Of a stretch of 64,000 bases of DNA, positions 25,128 through 34,251 are shown one piece after another. Below the pieces are notes generated by a model. It saw nothing but the letters and a program-made list of their open reading frames with translations, did not search any database and was not told the origin of the DNA. Source of the stretch: Paenibacillus sp. SYP-B3998 (GTDB lineage Bacteria > Bacillota > Bacilli > Paenibacillales > NBRC-103111); the NCBI RefSeq assembly GCF_010820665.1, contig NZ_JAAIKC010000009.1:1-64000 (forward strand). The letters are read 5' to 3'. A program made the position numbers and the translations under genes. The first letter of the stretch is position 1. The number at the start of each line of letters is the position of its first letter.

Positions 25128-26717
25128 TTGGGCTATAAGATTGTATTATTGGTTGCTTTGTTCATGATTAGTTTGAGTTCAATATACTTTGAGGAGAGTG
25201 TCGCTGCGGAGCAAAGTGTAAGAGTCACACTGCCTAACTTTGAAGTTAAGCTAAATGGGAATAGAGTTGAAAATGAGTACCGAGAATACCCACTTTTACT
25301 CTATAAGGATACAACGTATTTTCCAATAACATGGTATGATTCTAGGCTTTTGGGATTAGAAGCTGAATGGAACCCAAAAGATGGTCTTAACATCGCTAAA
25401 GGTAAAGTGGCCTCGTCGTTTATGCCGTACCAAACAAATCAAAAAAATTCGAACAGCTACAAGGCTAAAGTTTCAACAGCTGAGATTAAGGTAAATGGAA
25501 AATTAGTTGATAATTCTCATGAAGAATATCCACTTTTAAGCTTTAATCAAGTCACTTATTTTCCTCTCACATGGAAATTTGCTCATGATGAGTTTGGATG
25601 GGAGTATGAGTGGGATCCCTCCAAAGGGCTGGCGATTACTTCCGATAACCCACAGTTAAAAACGGTGAATCTTACATCAGATGCGGGCGAAAATGGTGTT
25701 GCTGTGTTTAAAAATTATTATTACTTTACAGAAACGATTGAGCATACGAACCAAGTATATAGAGTGCCTGAGAATAACACATCAAACAAAGAATTGGTGT
25801 ATGCTTATGATTTGGATACCTCACATGGAATTAATAAGTCTCTGAAATTTGAAATAAGAGATGACGAGCTTTGGTTTTCTTATCATGTTGGAGGAGCTAC
25901 AATGGGTTCGGATGTATATTGCAAGGTAAACGACGATGGAAAAGCTGAAAATAAGTATCGGGGGTATCTCGATTTCAAAGATTCATCTTATGGATCCTTA
26001 ATTATAAATCAATCCGTACCGCCTGGAGGTAACAATCTTAGTTGGATACCAAAAGGAGAAGAGCCTGCACATGGTAAAAAAGTGGGAGATCCCAATCTCA
26101 TATACGGATGGCATATTGTAGACAACAGACCTGGTAGAGGTTTTGGCGGTGATCGTTCCACTACAATCATCGGCGACGATGCATATCTACTGGGCTCACC
26201 CTATCCTGTTGAAACTGGAGATTTAAATAACGTATACAAAATAAATTTAAAAACAAATGAAACTGAAAAGATTACACATTCAGAATTGGCCAATTTTAAG
26301 ATTATAGATAACAAGCTATATTATGTAAAAGATGCTGATCATCTCTTGTATTCCTCAGACCTAGATGGAACAAATGAACACAAACTGTCTGATAACAAAG
26401 CTGCAAGTTGGTATAGCGAAATAGATGGGCATGTATACTACACCGTTGCAGATATTAAGGGCCAATTCAATCTTTACAAGGCAGAGCCGTCTAAAGAAGA
26501 TACGCTTGTATTGATAGATCCATTAGAAAGTGTCCAACTAGTAAATGACAAACTAATATGCAAGCTCGCAGCGGGTGGAGATTATGGCGTAAAAGTTTTG
26601 GACAAATCAGGTAAACTCAATCTAGCAATTGCAGATCAGGTTTCAAATGTGTATGCATACAATGATGCAATTTTAATTATCTCTGCGGAGGATAAATCAA
26701 TAAAGGTAGTGAAGTAG
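25128..26717 (+). CDS. Exported protein: two copper-amine-oxidase-N-like stalks plus DUF5050-like propeller
   Basis: A 529-aa exported protein. Signal peptide: LGYKIVLLVALFMISLSSIY, cut around SVAAEQ. Two tandem stalk-like repeats follow: YREYPLLLYKDTTYFPITWY at about residue 55 and HEEYPLLSFNQVTYFPLTWK at about 140, each ahead of a W-x-P-x-x-G-L-x-I motif. The remaining 350 residues have repeated WYSEIDGHVYYTV / NKLYYVKDADHLLYSSDLDG units of a DUF5050-like beta-propeller. TTG 25128 follows GAGGAG at eight bases; the ATG at 25119 is too close to that site. Divergent from the SLH gene. Probably a surface sensor or binding protein; function unknown. Confidence 0.8.
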   Translation: MGYKIVLLVALFMISLSSIYFEESVAAEQSVRVTLPNFEVKLNGNRVENEYREYPLLLYKDTTYFPITWYDSRLLGLEAEWNPKDGLNIAKGKVASSFMPYQTNQKNSNSYKAKVSTAEIKVNGKLVDNSHEEYPLLSFNQVTYFPLTWKFAHDEFGWEYEWDPSKGLAITSDNPQLKTVNLTSDAGENGVAVFKNYYYFTETIEHTNQVYRVPENNTSNKELVYAYDLDTSHGINKSLKFEIRDDELWFSYHVGGATMGSDVYCKVNDDGKAENKYRGYLDFKDSSYGSLIINQSVPPGGNNLSWIPKGEEPAHGKKVGDPNLIYGWHIVDNRPGRGFGGDRSTTIIGDDAYLLGSPYPVETGDLNNVYKINLKTNETEKITHSELANFKIIDNKLYYVKDADHLLYSSDLDGTNEHKLSDNKAASWYSEIDGHVYYTVADIKGQFNLYKAEPSKEDTLVLIDPLESVQLVNDKLICKLAAGGDYGVKVLDKSGKLNLAIADQVSNVYAYNDAILIISAEDKSIKVVK

Positions 26718-26751
26718 AAGAAACATATAACAAATAACGGTCCATAAACGT

Positions 26752-26805
26752 ACAAAAGACTGGAAACTGCTCGGTTAACTCTCCGATCAATTTCCGGTCT
26801 TTTGT
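26752..26805 (+). terminator. Hairpin after the DUF5050-like gene
   Basis: ACAAAAGACTGGAAA pairs with TTTCCGGTCTTTTGT (one mismatch) around a 24-nt loop. The T-run is short, but the position 35 bp after the stop fits a terminator. Confidence 0.6.
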
Positions 26806-26932
26806 GTGTTGGAAACGCCCAAGCAGCTTGATTTGCATGATGTTAGTCCATAGCTGTTTACGGGATTAGTTATGGTTGGTCAAACGACTGAATCAACTTG
26901 TGAGGGTTAGGACGCAGACAAAAATCAGTACG

Positions 26933-26987
26933 TTAAGAAAATCTTAAGAAAGGTTTCTACAATCTGTTAAGATTCTGCGGCTATACT
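26933..26987 (+). promoter_or_regulatory. TTAAGA repeats upstream of the VanRS-like pair
   Basis: TTAAGA occurs at 26933, 26944 and 26967 (11- and 23-bp spacing), with AATCTGTTAAGATT forming a small palindrome. A TATACT -10-like box lies at 26982. Helical-phase direct repeats ahead of an OmpR-family regulator suggest autoregulation. Confidence 0.35.
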
Positions 26988-27119
26988 GAGTACCATGGAT
27001 TACGAATAAAGCTATTGTATTTATTTTCCCGTCTTGGTACGTTTATGAAAGTGTATTGAAACTACGTGCATACTTTCAAATTAGTTCATCTATACCAAAA
27101 TTCAAAGGGGGCTACCGTG

Positions 27120-27812
27120 ATGGCACAACCTACGATACTCCTTGTCGATGACGAGAAAGAAATCATAGATTTGCTGGCGATATACTTAAAAAATGAAGGA
27201 TATCAGTTACTCCGAGCGGCCGATGGAGCGGAAGCATTGCGAGTCCTTCAGAAGGAAGAGGTGGATCTGATCGTTCTCGACATTATGATGCCGAAAATGG
27301 ATGGGATCGAGGCATGTTTCAAAATTCGAGAGCATAAAAATATGCCCATCATCATGCTCTCCGCCAAGAGTCAAGACATGGACAAAATCTGGGGCTTAAG
27401 CTCAGGCGCTGACGATTACATGAGCAAACCGTTTAACCCCCTAGAGCTTATCGCTAGAATTAAATCTCAACTTCGCCGTTACACGCGGCTTAATATACCG
27501 CATGTAAGCAAGGATCACGAGCTTGAGGTCGATGAATTGACAATTAATACAAAGACGCATGAAGTTAAGCTGGAAGGCAGTGAAATTAAGCTAACGCCGA
27601 GAGAGTTCGCCATTCTCGAACTTCTGGTACGTAACCGTGGGATGGTGTGGAACACAGAGAAAATTTACGAAACGATTTGGAAGGAAACGTACTATGACTC
27701 TGACAATACGGTGATGGTGCATATTCGCAAAATTCGCGAAAAAATTGAGCAAAACCCAAGAAAACCGAAGTTTATAAAAACTGTTTGGGGGGTCGGCTAC
27801 AAAGTTGAGTAA
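27120..27812 (+). CDS. OmpR/PhoB-family response regulator (VanR-like)
   Basis: A 230-aa regulator. The receiver has ILLVDDEKEI, phospho-Asp in DLIVLDIMMPKMDGIEACF, the Ser in IIMLSAKS and Lys in DYMSKPFNPLEL. The winged helix has LTPREFAILELLVRNRGMVW, HIRKIREKIEQ and the final VWGVGYKVE. The sequence pattern (LWGLSSGADDYMSKPFNPLE in spirit) places it near VanR-type regulators of Firmicutes. ATG 27120 follows AAAGGGGG. It overlaps the kinase gene by eight bases. No vancomycin-resistance ligase genes are nearby, so glycopeptide resistance is not implied. Confidence 0.92.
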   Translation: MAQPTILLVDDEKEIIDLLAIYLKNEGYQLLRAADGAEALRVLQKEEVDLIVLDIMMPKMDGIEACFKIREHKNMPIIMLSAKSQDMDKIWGLSSGADDYMSKPFNPLELIARIKSQLRRYTRLNIPHVSKDHELEVDELTINTKTHEVKLEGSEIKLTPREFAILELLVRNRGMVWNTEKIYETIWKETYYDSDNTVMVHIRKIREKIEQNPRKPKFIKTVWGVGYKVE

Positions 27813-29364
27813 TCCATATGATTTCGATCCGTACTCTAGACTGAACAGGTTTCCGTTTACACGCTTCCCGTTTAACTTGCTTCGAAAGTTGATCTTACTG
27901 GTTCGGAGATTGTACGTCCTTGGTATGAGCCATGTGGAACGAAGCATTCGGTTGCAATTAATGCTTACCTTTGCCATCTGTTTGTTGGTCGCATCCCTAG
28001 CCTATGGTATCTGTTCTAACGTGTTCAATGAAATGCGGCGGGTAGCCGTCATTGACTATAAGTACGGTATCGAAAGAATCGATGATGCAGCGCTCAGCTT
28101 GGTTAATGAACTAAAGACCTGGTCAAACGAAAGCAATGTGCCAGATAGCGAGGATCCAGCGGCGAGAATGAGAAACTTTGAAGAACATGTAAAGAGAATG
28201 TCCAATGATCAGAAATTCAAAGTTCTCGTAACCGATTTGGAAGGAAAGGTCCTATTTCGAAGCAGCAACGCGGCAGAAACGAATGTCGAAATCCACAATG
28301 TGATAGGCAACGCAATGAATGCCCGGACGGATCAGGATTATAGAAGAAAGGAGTTTTCCAGTTTTTATCCGATTAACTATAATCAACAAAAATCGTATCT
28401 GATTGTCTCCGGTATTCCTGAACCGCACATTACGTATCTGAAAGGTCAAAGTCCGCTGTCCTTGCTAAGCGCTATCGCTGTGTTCATTCTCTTGTTCTAC
28501 TTCTTAACGCGAAAGAAAATGCGGCACGTCGAAGAACTGGCTGGAGGCTTACGCATTATTGCAAAGGGAAATTTGGATTACCGTGTCATAGAACGCAGCT
28601 CCGACGAGCTCGGCTCACTCGCCCGAGATTTGAACCTGATGGTGGAGGATTTGCAGCAGAGGATTGAGGAAGAACGCCGGAACGAGCGTTTGAAAAGCGA
28701 GTTGATCACGAATGTTTCTCACGATTTGCGCACACCGCTTACCCTCATCATAGGTTACTTGCGGCTGCTGCATGACAAAGGTTACGAGACGCCGGAGCAG
28801 GCGGCTGGCTACGTTAGTATTGCTTACAATAAGGCTGAAAAGTTGAAGTCGCTCATCGATGACCTGTTCGAGTACACGAAGCTATCTAATCGCGAAGTCC
28901 CTTTACACAAGGAGGGGGTTGCGATCAACGAGCTGTTGGAGCAGCTGATTGAGGAATTTGTTACAACAACTGAGGAGCATCACCTTACCATCAGACGCAA
29001 CATCCCGAAGGAAAAGCTGTTGGTACGCATCGATGTAGATAAGATGATTCGTGTATTCGAGAACCTGTTAACCAATGCGATCAAGTACAGCCTGATGCCA
29101 GGTGTGATCATGGTTGCAGTCCTCCATGATCATCGTTATGTTACCTTGCAAGTTAGCAACCCGTCAGAGCTTCTTACCGATGACGTTTTGCAGCAGTTGT
29201 TTGAACGGTTCTATCGGGTTGACGCTTCTCGCTCCTCTGACACTGGCGGTTCGGGCCTTGGGCTCGCCATTGCCAAGAGTATTGTGGAGTCGCATGAAGG
29301 CTCCATCTGGGTGGAGCAAAGCGGTGGACAGATCCATTTTTATGTGAAATTAAAGCTCGTGTAG
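27805..29364 (+). CDS. Sensor histidine kinase, VanS-like
   Basis: A 519-aa membrane kinase. A cationic N-terminal extension of about 50 residues precedes TM1 (LQLMLTFAICLLVASLAYGI). An extracellular domain of about 160 residues follows, then TM2 (LLSAIAVFILLFYFLTRKKM), a HAMP linker (IAKGNLDYRVIERSSDELGS), the H box ITNVSHDLRTPLTLIIGYL, N box ENLLTNAIKYS and G2 SDTGGSGLGLAIAKSIVESH. TTG 27805 is used with a GGGGGT site inside the regulator gene; an internal ATG at codon 41 is an alternative. Co-transcribed with the VanR-like gene and possibly the lipoprotein downstream. Confidence 0.9.
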   Translation: MSNPYDFDPYSRLNRFPFTRFPFNLLRKLILLVRRLYVLGMSHVERSIRLQLMLTFAICLLVASLAYGICSNVFNEMRRVAVIDYKYGIERIDDAALSLVNELKTWSNESNVPDSEDPAARMRNFEEHVKRMSNDQKFKVLVTDLEGKVLFRSSNAAETNVEIHNVIGNAMNARTDQDYRRKEFSSFYPINYNQQKSYLIVSGIPEPHITYLKGQSPLSLLSAIAVFILLFYFLTRKKMRHVEELAGGLRIIAKGNLDYRVIERSSDELGSLARDLNLMVEDLQQRIEEERRNERLKSELITNVSHDLRTPLTLIIGYLRLLHDKGYETPEQAAGYVSIAYNKAEKLKSLIDDLFEYTKLSNREVPLHKEGVAINELLEQLIEEFVTTTEEHHLTIRRNIPKEKLLVRIDVDKMIRVFENLLTNAIKYSLMPGVIMVAVLHDHRYVTLQVSNPSELLTDDVLQQLFERFYRVDASRSSDTGGSGLGLAIAKSIVESHEGSIWVEQSGGQIHFYVKLKLV

Positions 29365-29400
29365 CAAGAAGATGTGAACAGCTCATAAGGGGGCATCGCT

Positions 29401-29766
29401 ATGAGACAATGGATAGTCAGCCTGATCCTATTAAGTCTAATCGGCTTGATAGGATGCTCAAAGCCAATAGATTTTAATGGGCAAAATCAATCTTGGCGTG
29501 TAGACTGTTCGCTTGATCGATCAGCTAATGAAAAAGCATTTGTGATAAAGTATATCGGAAAAGAAAGCAAGTCTGTTGAAAATGTCAGTTACTCTTTTGT
29601 GAATAGCAAAAACTTCAAATTCAGCGGGAAAAGTGAAACGCACTCATCGAACTTGAAAATAAGCGGGAAATCTACGCTAGATACCCCTTATGTAGAGGAA
29701 GATCGTTTTACGCTTTCCATTAAATGGAATGATAAAGAGGAGGAAATAAGTTTAGTTAAAAAATAA
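29401..29766 (+). CDS. Small lipoprotein of unknown function
   Basis: A 121-aa protein. MRQWIVSLILLSLIGLIGCS is a typical lipoprotein signal (lipobox LIGC, Cys 19), so the mature part is anchored on the outer face of the membrane. The rest is a small beta-type domain (WRVDCSLDRSANEKAFVIKY, then FTLSIKWNDKEEE) without a family I recognise. It follows the kinase by 36 bp with a strong AAGGGGG site, so it probably belongs to the two-component operon and may be a sensor accessory or an output gene. Confidence 0.8.
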   Translation: MRQWIVSLILLSLIGLIGCSKPIDFNGQNQSWRVDCSLDRSANEKAFVIKYIGKESKSVENVSYSFVNSKNFKFSGKSETHSSNLKISGKSTLDTPYVEEDRFTLSIKWNDKEEEISLVKK

Positions 29767-29793
29767 AAAATTTTCCATAAGCATTCGATTCTC

Positions 29794-30260
29794 ATGCTAG
29801 CCTTTCTCTTTTTAAGCACGTCTATCGATCAAGCGGCCACGGCTGCGGGGACAACGGCCTCAGCCCAAGCAAATATGGCTAGAGGTCCACAATCTGCTAA
29901 AGAAGTAGAAAAGTTCCTAGACGATTATTTTTCCCAAGATCCAATCAAAAAGAAAATAAACGCACTCACTGTCGCCGTCGTGCAGAATGGCCAAGTGTTA
30001 GCCAGGAAGGGATATGGCGTTACGGATCGAAGCACCAACACCCCGGTTCAGCCTGATCAAACCGTGTTCCGCGTCGCTTCGGTCTCCAAGGTGTTTACGG
30101 CTCTGGCCATCATGCAGTTGGTAGACCAAGGAAAGATAGGGCTGCAGGACAATATCGAGAAATACTTGGATGGGTACAAAGTCAACAATCCCTTTGCAAC
30201 TCCCGTTACGGTCGAAATGCTATTAACACATTCGACGGGTTTTGAAGTTCGCGATCAGTC
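29794..30260 (+). pseudogene. Truncated beta-lactamase-family serine hydrolase
   Basis: About 155 residues of an exported serine hydrolase: a hydrophobic start (MLAFLFLSTSIDQAATAA), then VAVVQNGQVLARKGYGVTDR, the SVSK catalytic motif and VEMLLTHSTGFEVRDQ. Similarity stops at about 30258, so the Y-x-N and HTG motifs are missing. The normal length is 380-500 aa. The start codon lacks a binding site, so both ends are damaged. It is the third member of this family in the window. Confidence 0.7.
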
Positions 30261-30292
30261 TTCAAATAGTTTCATGGTGGATGGCAGTCTAA

Positions 30293-30448
30293 CACCTGTT
30301 TCTAGATATTCAGACAATACTAGCATTAAAGCTGTATGGTTCCGAAGTGACAACGACCGATGGCACAATCGACTTTGGTTCGAAACGAGCCTTGACGAAA
30401 CAAGAAGAGTCCGCCATGCTATACAACATGCTGGTACCGAACGATTAG
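30293..30448 (+). pseudogene. C-terminal fragment of an unidentified protein
   Basis: In another frame from the hydrolase, after a stop at 30290, a 51-residue frame ends KLYGSEVTTTDGTIDFGSKR, then ALTKQEESAMLYNMLVPND and a stop right before the terminator hairpin. The clean end suggests the true tail of a gene whose front was deleted together with the end of the hydrolase gene. Confidence 0.35.
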
Positions 30449-30497
30449 ACAAAAAAAAGATCACGCCGAAGCTATTTTCGGGTGATCTTTTTTTGTC
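30448..30497. terminator. Bidirectional terminator hairpin
   Basis: GACAAAAAAAAGATCAC pairs with GTGATCTTTTTTTGTC around a short loop. A-rich and T-rich arms give termination potential in both directions. Confidence 0.85.
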
Positions 30498-30701
30498 GTG
30501 TAGTACACGGAACGTGGTCGCTACCTCCATCTAGTGAATCCCTCCCCATGCGCAAAACCCTTTGATCCAGTTAGGGTTCCATTGCTTTTAATTGAAGTCA
30601 TATTATATGACATGAACGTTGTTCGTAATGCAGTTTATTCTGTGAAAATCCCATAAGAAAGCGCTACCTGTTAGTTTATTTGACAAAAAAATAAAAATTG
30701 T

Positions 30702-30730
30702 TTGACATCATAACGGTGAGTTGTTAGTAT
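30702..30730 (+). promoter_or_regulatory. SigA-type promoter of the asparaginase/ABC operon
   Basis: TTGACA (30702-30707), a 17-bp spacer and TAGTAT (30725-30730) fit a vegetative promoter. An AGAAAGCGCTACC stretch at about 30657 partly resembles a catabolite-responsive (cre) site. The predicted transcription start falls at the first operator-like motif (30738). Confidence 0.6.
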
Positions 30731-30737
30731 TTATTTA

Positions 30738-30756
30738 TTAACATCACTGGAATAAA
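30738..30756 (+). promoter_or_regulatory. Operator-like motif O1, candidate ROK site
   Basis: TTAACATCACTGGAATAAA. It matches the motif at 35856-35874 (TTAACATGGGTGGAATAAA) and both arms of the palindrome at 30832-30865. It sits immediately after the -10 box, a repressing position. Confidence 0.6.
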
Positions 30757-30831
30757 TGAATTGGATAAGTGATGGATTCAGCTTAGTTATTGAATTTTTA
30801 CCCCGTTTTTATGTTTTTTTTGCGATTTTAA

Positions 30832-30865
30832 TAACATTAGCGGAATTATTATTCCACTAATGTTA
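30832..30865. promoter_or_regulatory. Operator-like palindrome O2, candidate ROK site
   Basis: TAACATTAGCGGAAT and ATTCCACTAATGTTA flank TATT; 14 of 15 pairs match. Each arm carries the TTAACATNNNTGGAATAA motif in opposite orientation. It lies 38 bp before the asparaginase start. Confidence 0.6.
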
Positions 30866-30902
30866 ATGATTTGGGAATTAACTCAGAAGAGGGGAAGACA
30901 CA

Positions 30903-31907
30903 ATGGATAAAATATTAGTCGAAGAATATCGCGGAGGCGCACTAGAATGTGTGCATCGAGGTCATATTTGCGGAGTTTCCATTTCTGGCGCTGTTAAGTA
31001 TGCAGTGGGGGATGTAGATGCGTTAACTTATTTGAGATCATCCGGAAAACCATTTCAAGCTATACCTGTCATTAGGCATGGCGCAGATAGAGCGTTTGGC
31101 CTTTCTGATAAAGAAGCTGCAATTATGATCGGCTCTCATCGCGCGGAGACCTTCCATGTTGAAGCATTGGAATCTATGCTTACCAAAATTGGGGTGGTAG
31201 AGGATGAGCTTGTATGTCACCCCACATACCCCTTAAGCGTTCCCGCTTCGGAAGCCATGCTTAGAGCACAAAAGCCTAAACGTTCGATTTATCATAATTG
31301 CTCTGGAAAACATCTTGGTATTCTTGCTTTGTGTAAAACAATGGGATATCCGACGGAGGGCTACTGGGAACCCAACCATCCTGCCCAAGCTGAGATCGTA
31401 GACACGCTAGCCTACTTATCCGAATGCGCAAGAGAACAGATTCACATAGGTACGGATGGTTGCGGCTTTCCTGTATTCGCTATTCCGCTGAAGCATTTAG
31501 CAATCGCCTTCTTGAAACTGGCCTGTCCAGAGACGATTGATGATCTCGATATTCGATCGGCTGTTATCAAAATAACGGGTCTTATGAACGCGAATTTTGA
31601 GATGATTGCGGGTTCGAATCGCATTTGTTCCAGTTTACTTATGGATCCCAACATTGTTGCTAAGGGTGGAGCTAAAGGCGTTTATTGTTTTGGCTTAAAA
31701 AAAGAAAAGCTAGGCTTTGCGCTTAAGGTGATGGATGGTTCTGAGGATGAGTGGCCACTTATTACGGCCTCGATTCTTGAGCAAATTGGTTACAGCAACC
31801 AAAGCACGATTGATCGTATGTATCAGCTCTCTCCAACTGAGATTAAGAACGATAATCATAAAACGATTGGAACGAATAAAGCGGTTTTCACTTTACAAGC
31901 CCTATAG
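30903..31907 (+). CDS. Asparaginase (Asparaginase_II / PF06089 type)
   Basis: A 334-aa cytosolic enzyme of the asparaginase family first described from Rhizobium, unrelated in fold to E. coli AnsA/AnsB. Typical blocks are VEEYRGGALECVHRGHICGV, the SSGKPFQAIPVI segment, IMIGSHRAE, YHNCSGKHLGILALC (conserved Ser/Lys region), and IGTDGCGFPVFAIPL. Expected reaction: L-asparagine to aspartate and ammonia; a related amide is possible. ATG after GAGGGGAAGACACA. First gene of an operon with a sugar-type ABC importer, cutC and a ROK regulator, an unusual context that hints at a glycosylated asparagine or similar substrate. Confidence 0.88.
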   Translation: MDKILVEEYRGGALECVHRGHICGVSISGAVKYAVGDVDALTYLRSSGKPFQAIPVIRHGADRAFGLSDKEAAIMIGSHRAETFHVEALESMLTKIGVVEDELVCHPTYPLSVPASEAMLRAQKPKRSIYHNCSGKHLGILALCKTMGYPTEGYWEPNHPAQAEIVDTLAYLSECAREQIHIGTDGCGFPVFAIPLKHLAIAFLKLACPETIDDLDIRSAVIKITGLMNANFEMIAGSNRICSSLLMDPNIVAKGGAKGVYCFGLKKEKLGFALKVMDGSEDEWPLITASILEQIGYSNQSTIDRMYQLSPTEIKNDNHKTIGTNKAVFTLQAL

Positions 31908-31964
31908 ATACAATTGGTTAGGTTATTAATTAATAACATAGATCAAATTACAGGAGGGGTTAAA

Positions 31965-33278
31965 ATGAAGAAAAAAATTACGATTCTAGCGCTATGTTCC
32001 ATTCTTCTTCTGACTTTTGCTTTAACGGGCTGTTCGAATAACGGTCAACAGGCAGATACCAAGGGAAAGAAAGCGAAAATCTCCTATCTTGATCCGCTTC
32101 CAAGTCCGGAAAGAACAGCTCTCATGCAGGGGCTTTTGAAAAAATTCCAAGAGAAAAACCCTAATATTGAAGTGGAATATACCTCTGTTCCTTGGGACGA
32201 TGCGAATAAGAAATGGATGACGATGGGTGCAGCAGGCATTCTTCCTGATGTATTAAGCATTGATGATACTTCCTTGGTAGCTATGGCTTCCGCTGGCTAT
32301 ATTGAGAATTTGCAGCCCTTTTATGACAAATGGGATCAATTAAATAATTTGACGGAAGCGGCAAAGCAAGCGAGAAATAAATTCAAAGGGAATGTCTATG
32401 CCATTCCAGACGGCTTCTTGCTTCAAGGCCTGTTTATAAGAAGCGATTGGTTTAAAGAACTAAATATGCCTGAGACAATCGCGACTTGGGATGATTATTT
32501 TAATTTAGCGCAGAAATTAACGGATTCCTCGAAAGGGAGATACGGCATTTCCTTTAGGGGAGGAGCTAACGGCGTTATTCGGGCTATGGAGTACGTAATG
32601 GCTGCGGTTCACTCTGACAGCTGGTTTGATAAAGATGGGAAATCGATCCTGTATAAGCCAGAGGCCGCAGCAGCTTTTAAGAAATTCTATGATATTTACT
32701 TAAATGGGAACGCTCCCAAAGAATCCGTCAATTGGGGTTTCAACGAAATGGTGCAAGGTTTCCTAAACGGTCAAACTGCTATATTAAATCAAACGCCTGA
32801 AGTGATTATTACAGCACAGAAAAATATGAAGGAAGGCACATGGAATGTCGTTCCAATGCCAAAAGCGGATGATGGAAAACGTTATATTTTCTGGGGCTAC
32901 ACAGCCGCTTACGCAATGTCCTCCAAATCGCAAAATAAAGAGGCTTCCTGGAAGTTAATTGAATTCCTTAGTTCACCTGAGAACAATCTGGAGTACAGCA
33001 TCAAAAATTCTACGATTCCTATTTATAAAGATAATTTGAAGGATCCGTTCTTCAGCAAAGGGCCGATTGCCGGGTATGCAGGTTCCATGGCGGATGCCAA
33101 CATTGTGTTTGCTGGCCCTCCGAGTTATTTAACGAAGCTTGGTCAATTCACAGGAACGTTCGCTGTGGAAGAAACGCAAAAGTATTTGACGAAGGCTCAA
33201 TCACTTGAAGAGACGACGAAGCATCTTGCCGATTTCCTAACGAAAGAACAGCAAGCTTATATGAAGGAAAATCCTTAG
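31965..33278 (+). CDS. ABC transporter substrate-binding lipoprotein, sugar type (family 1)
   Basis: A 437-aa extracellular lipoprotein. Signal MKKKITILALCSILLLTF ends in lipobox ALTGC. The mature part matches family-1 carbohydrate-binding proteins (EKNPNIEVEYTSVPWDDANK, PDVLSIDDTSLVAMASAG, and the NLTEAAKQARNKFKGNVYAI segment). It delivers a sugar or glycoside to the two permeases encoded next. ATG 31965 follows AGGAGGGG; the longer frame is unlikely. A hairpin separates it from the permeases, giving higher expression of the binding protein. No ATPase gene lies in this operon; a shared MsmK/UgpC-type ATPase elsewhere is expected. Confidence 0.93.
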   Translation: MKKKITILALCSILLLTFALTGCSNNGQQADTKGKKAKISYLDPLPSPERTALMQGLLKKFQEKNPNIEVEYTSVPWDDANKKWMTMGAAGILPDVLSIDDTSLVAMASAGYIENLQPFYDKWDQLNNLTEAAKQARNKFKGNVYAIPDGFLLQGLFIRSDWFKELNMPETIATWDDYFNLAQKLTDSSKGRYGISFRGGANGVIRAMEYVMAAVHSDSWFDKDGKSILYKPEAAAAFKKFYDIYLNGNAPKESVNWGFNEMVQGFLNGQTAILNQTPEVIITAQKNMKEGTWNVVPMPKADDGKRYIFWGYTAAYAMSSKSQNKEASWKLIEFLSSPENNLEYSIKNSTIPIYKDNLKDPFFSKGPIAGYAGSMADANIVFAGPPSYLTKLGQFTGTFAVEETQKYLTKAQSLEETTKHLADFLTKEQQAYMKENP

Positions 33279-33292
33279 AAGTAGCCAAAGTG

Positions 33293-33319
33293 ACCGGGGA
33301 TATCAATTAATCCCCGGTT
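33293..33319 (+). terminator. Intra-operon hairpin after the binding-protein gene
   Basis: ACCGGGGAT and ATCCCCGGT flank an eight-nt loop, followed by TATTTATT. The weak T-run fits partial termination or mRNA stabilisation, common between binding-protein and permease genes. Confidence 0.65.
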
Positions 33320-33357
33320 ATTTATTCTAACGTATCGAAAAGGCGGGGAGATCAAAC

Positions 33358-34251
33358 ATGCTAAACGCAAATCGATGGAAATCATTCGAGCCCTATTTAT
33401 TAATCGCTCCTGCAGTTCTTATCATACTCGCTTTTTTTGCTTATCCATTGGTAGAAGGGTTTAAGCTAGCTTTTATGCATTATGTGTTATTTGAGCCAGG
33501 GAATATCCACTTTTCAGGATTTGAAAATTTCAGTTCCTTGTTGGCAGATGGGAATCTCCCCCAGATTTTAGGGAATTCGCTGCTCTGGGTCATCTTAACG
33601 GTAGGCCTGCAGTTCGTTCTTGGATTTATTTTAGCACTAGCACTTCATACAAAGTTTAAAGGGAAAGATCTGTACCAATCAATTGTTTTTCTACCTTGGG
33701 CGGTTTCTGCCTTTTTAATCGGTATGATCTTTAAATGGATGTTTAATGAACAAAATGGACTTATTAACTACCTATTGGTGAAACTCGGAATTCTGGAAAA
33801 AGGCATCCCCTTTTTGGCTATTCCACATGTCTCTATATTCCCAGTCATCGCGGCCATGGTATGGTATGGAGTGCCTTTTTTCGGAATTATGATTCTTGCT
33901 GCTCTACAGAACGTGCCTAAAGATATCTATGAGTCAGCTGATATAGATGGGGCAGGCCGATTTACCAAGTTGTTTCGAGTGACGATTCCTTATATCAAGC
34001 CGACGCTGATTATTACGATTTTGCTTCGAGTGATCTGGGTATTCAATTCAGCTGATTTGATTTACATTATGACGAATGGAGGGCCAGCCAATACTTCTCA
34101 CAACTTGCCTTCTTATATTTTTAATAAAATTTTCTATACGACGGACTACGGTCAAGCCTCTGCGCTAGGAATTCTGATGCTAACGATTCTAATTGTTTAT
34201 ACGCTGCTTTTTTTGAAAGCTACTAAATATGATGATGCAGGTGATTTCTAA
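33358..34251 (+). CDS. ABC sugar transporter permease (MalF/UgpA type)
   Basis: A 297-aa permease with six transmembrane segments (first YLLIAPAVLIILAFFAYPLV). The EAA loop is visible as IYESADIDGAGRFTKLFRVTIPYIKP, where the cytoplasmic ATPase docks. Family: binding-protein-dependent sugar permease, MalF/UgpA side. ATG after GGCGGGGAG. The last base is shared with the next permease start (TAATG), so they are translationally coupled. Confidence 0.93.
   Translation: MLNANRWKSFEPYLLIAPAVLIILAFFAYPLVEGFKLAFMHYVLFEPGNIHFSGFENFSSLLADGNLPQILGNSLLWVILTVGLQFVLGFILALALHTKFKGKDLYQSIVFLPWAVSAFLIGMIFKWMFNEQNGLINYLLVKLGILEKGIPFLAIPHVSIFPVIAAMVWYGVPFFGIMILAALQNVPKDIYESADIDGAGRFTKLFRVTIPYIKPTLIITILLRVIWVFNSADLIYIMTNGGPANTSHNLPSYIFNKIFYTTDYGQASALGILMLTILIVYTLLFLKATKYDDAGDF

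Noticed and set aside
27066..29364. Vancomycin-resistance locus
   Set aside because: Only the VanRS-like regulators are present; no VanH, VanA-type ligase or VanX genes lie nearby.
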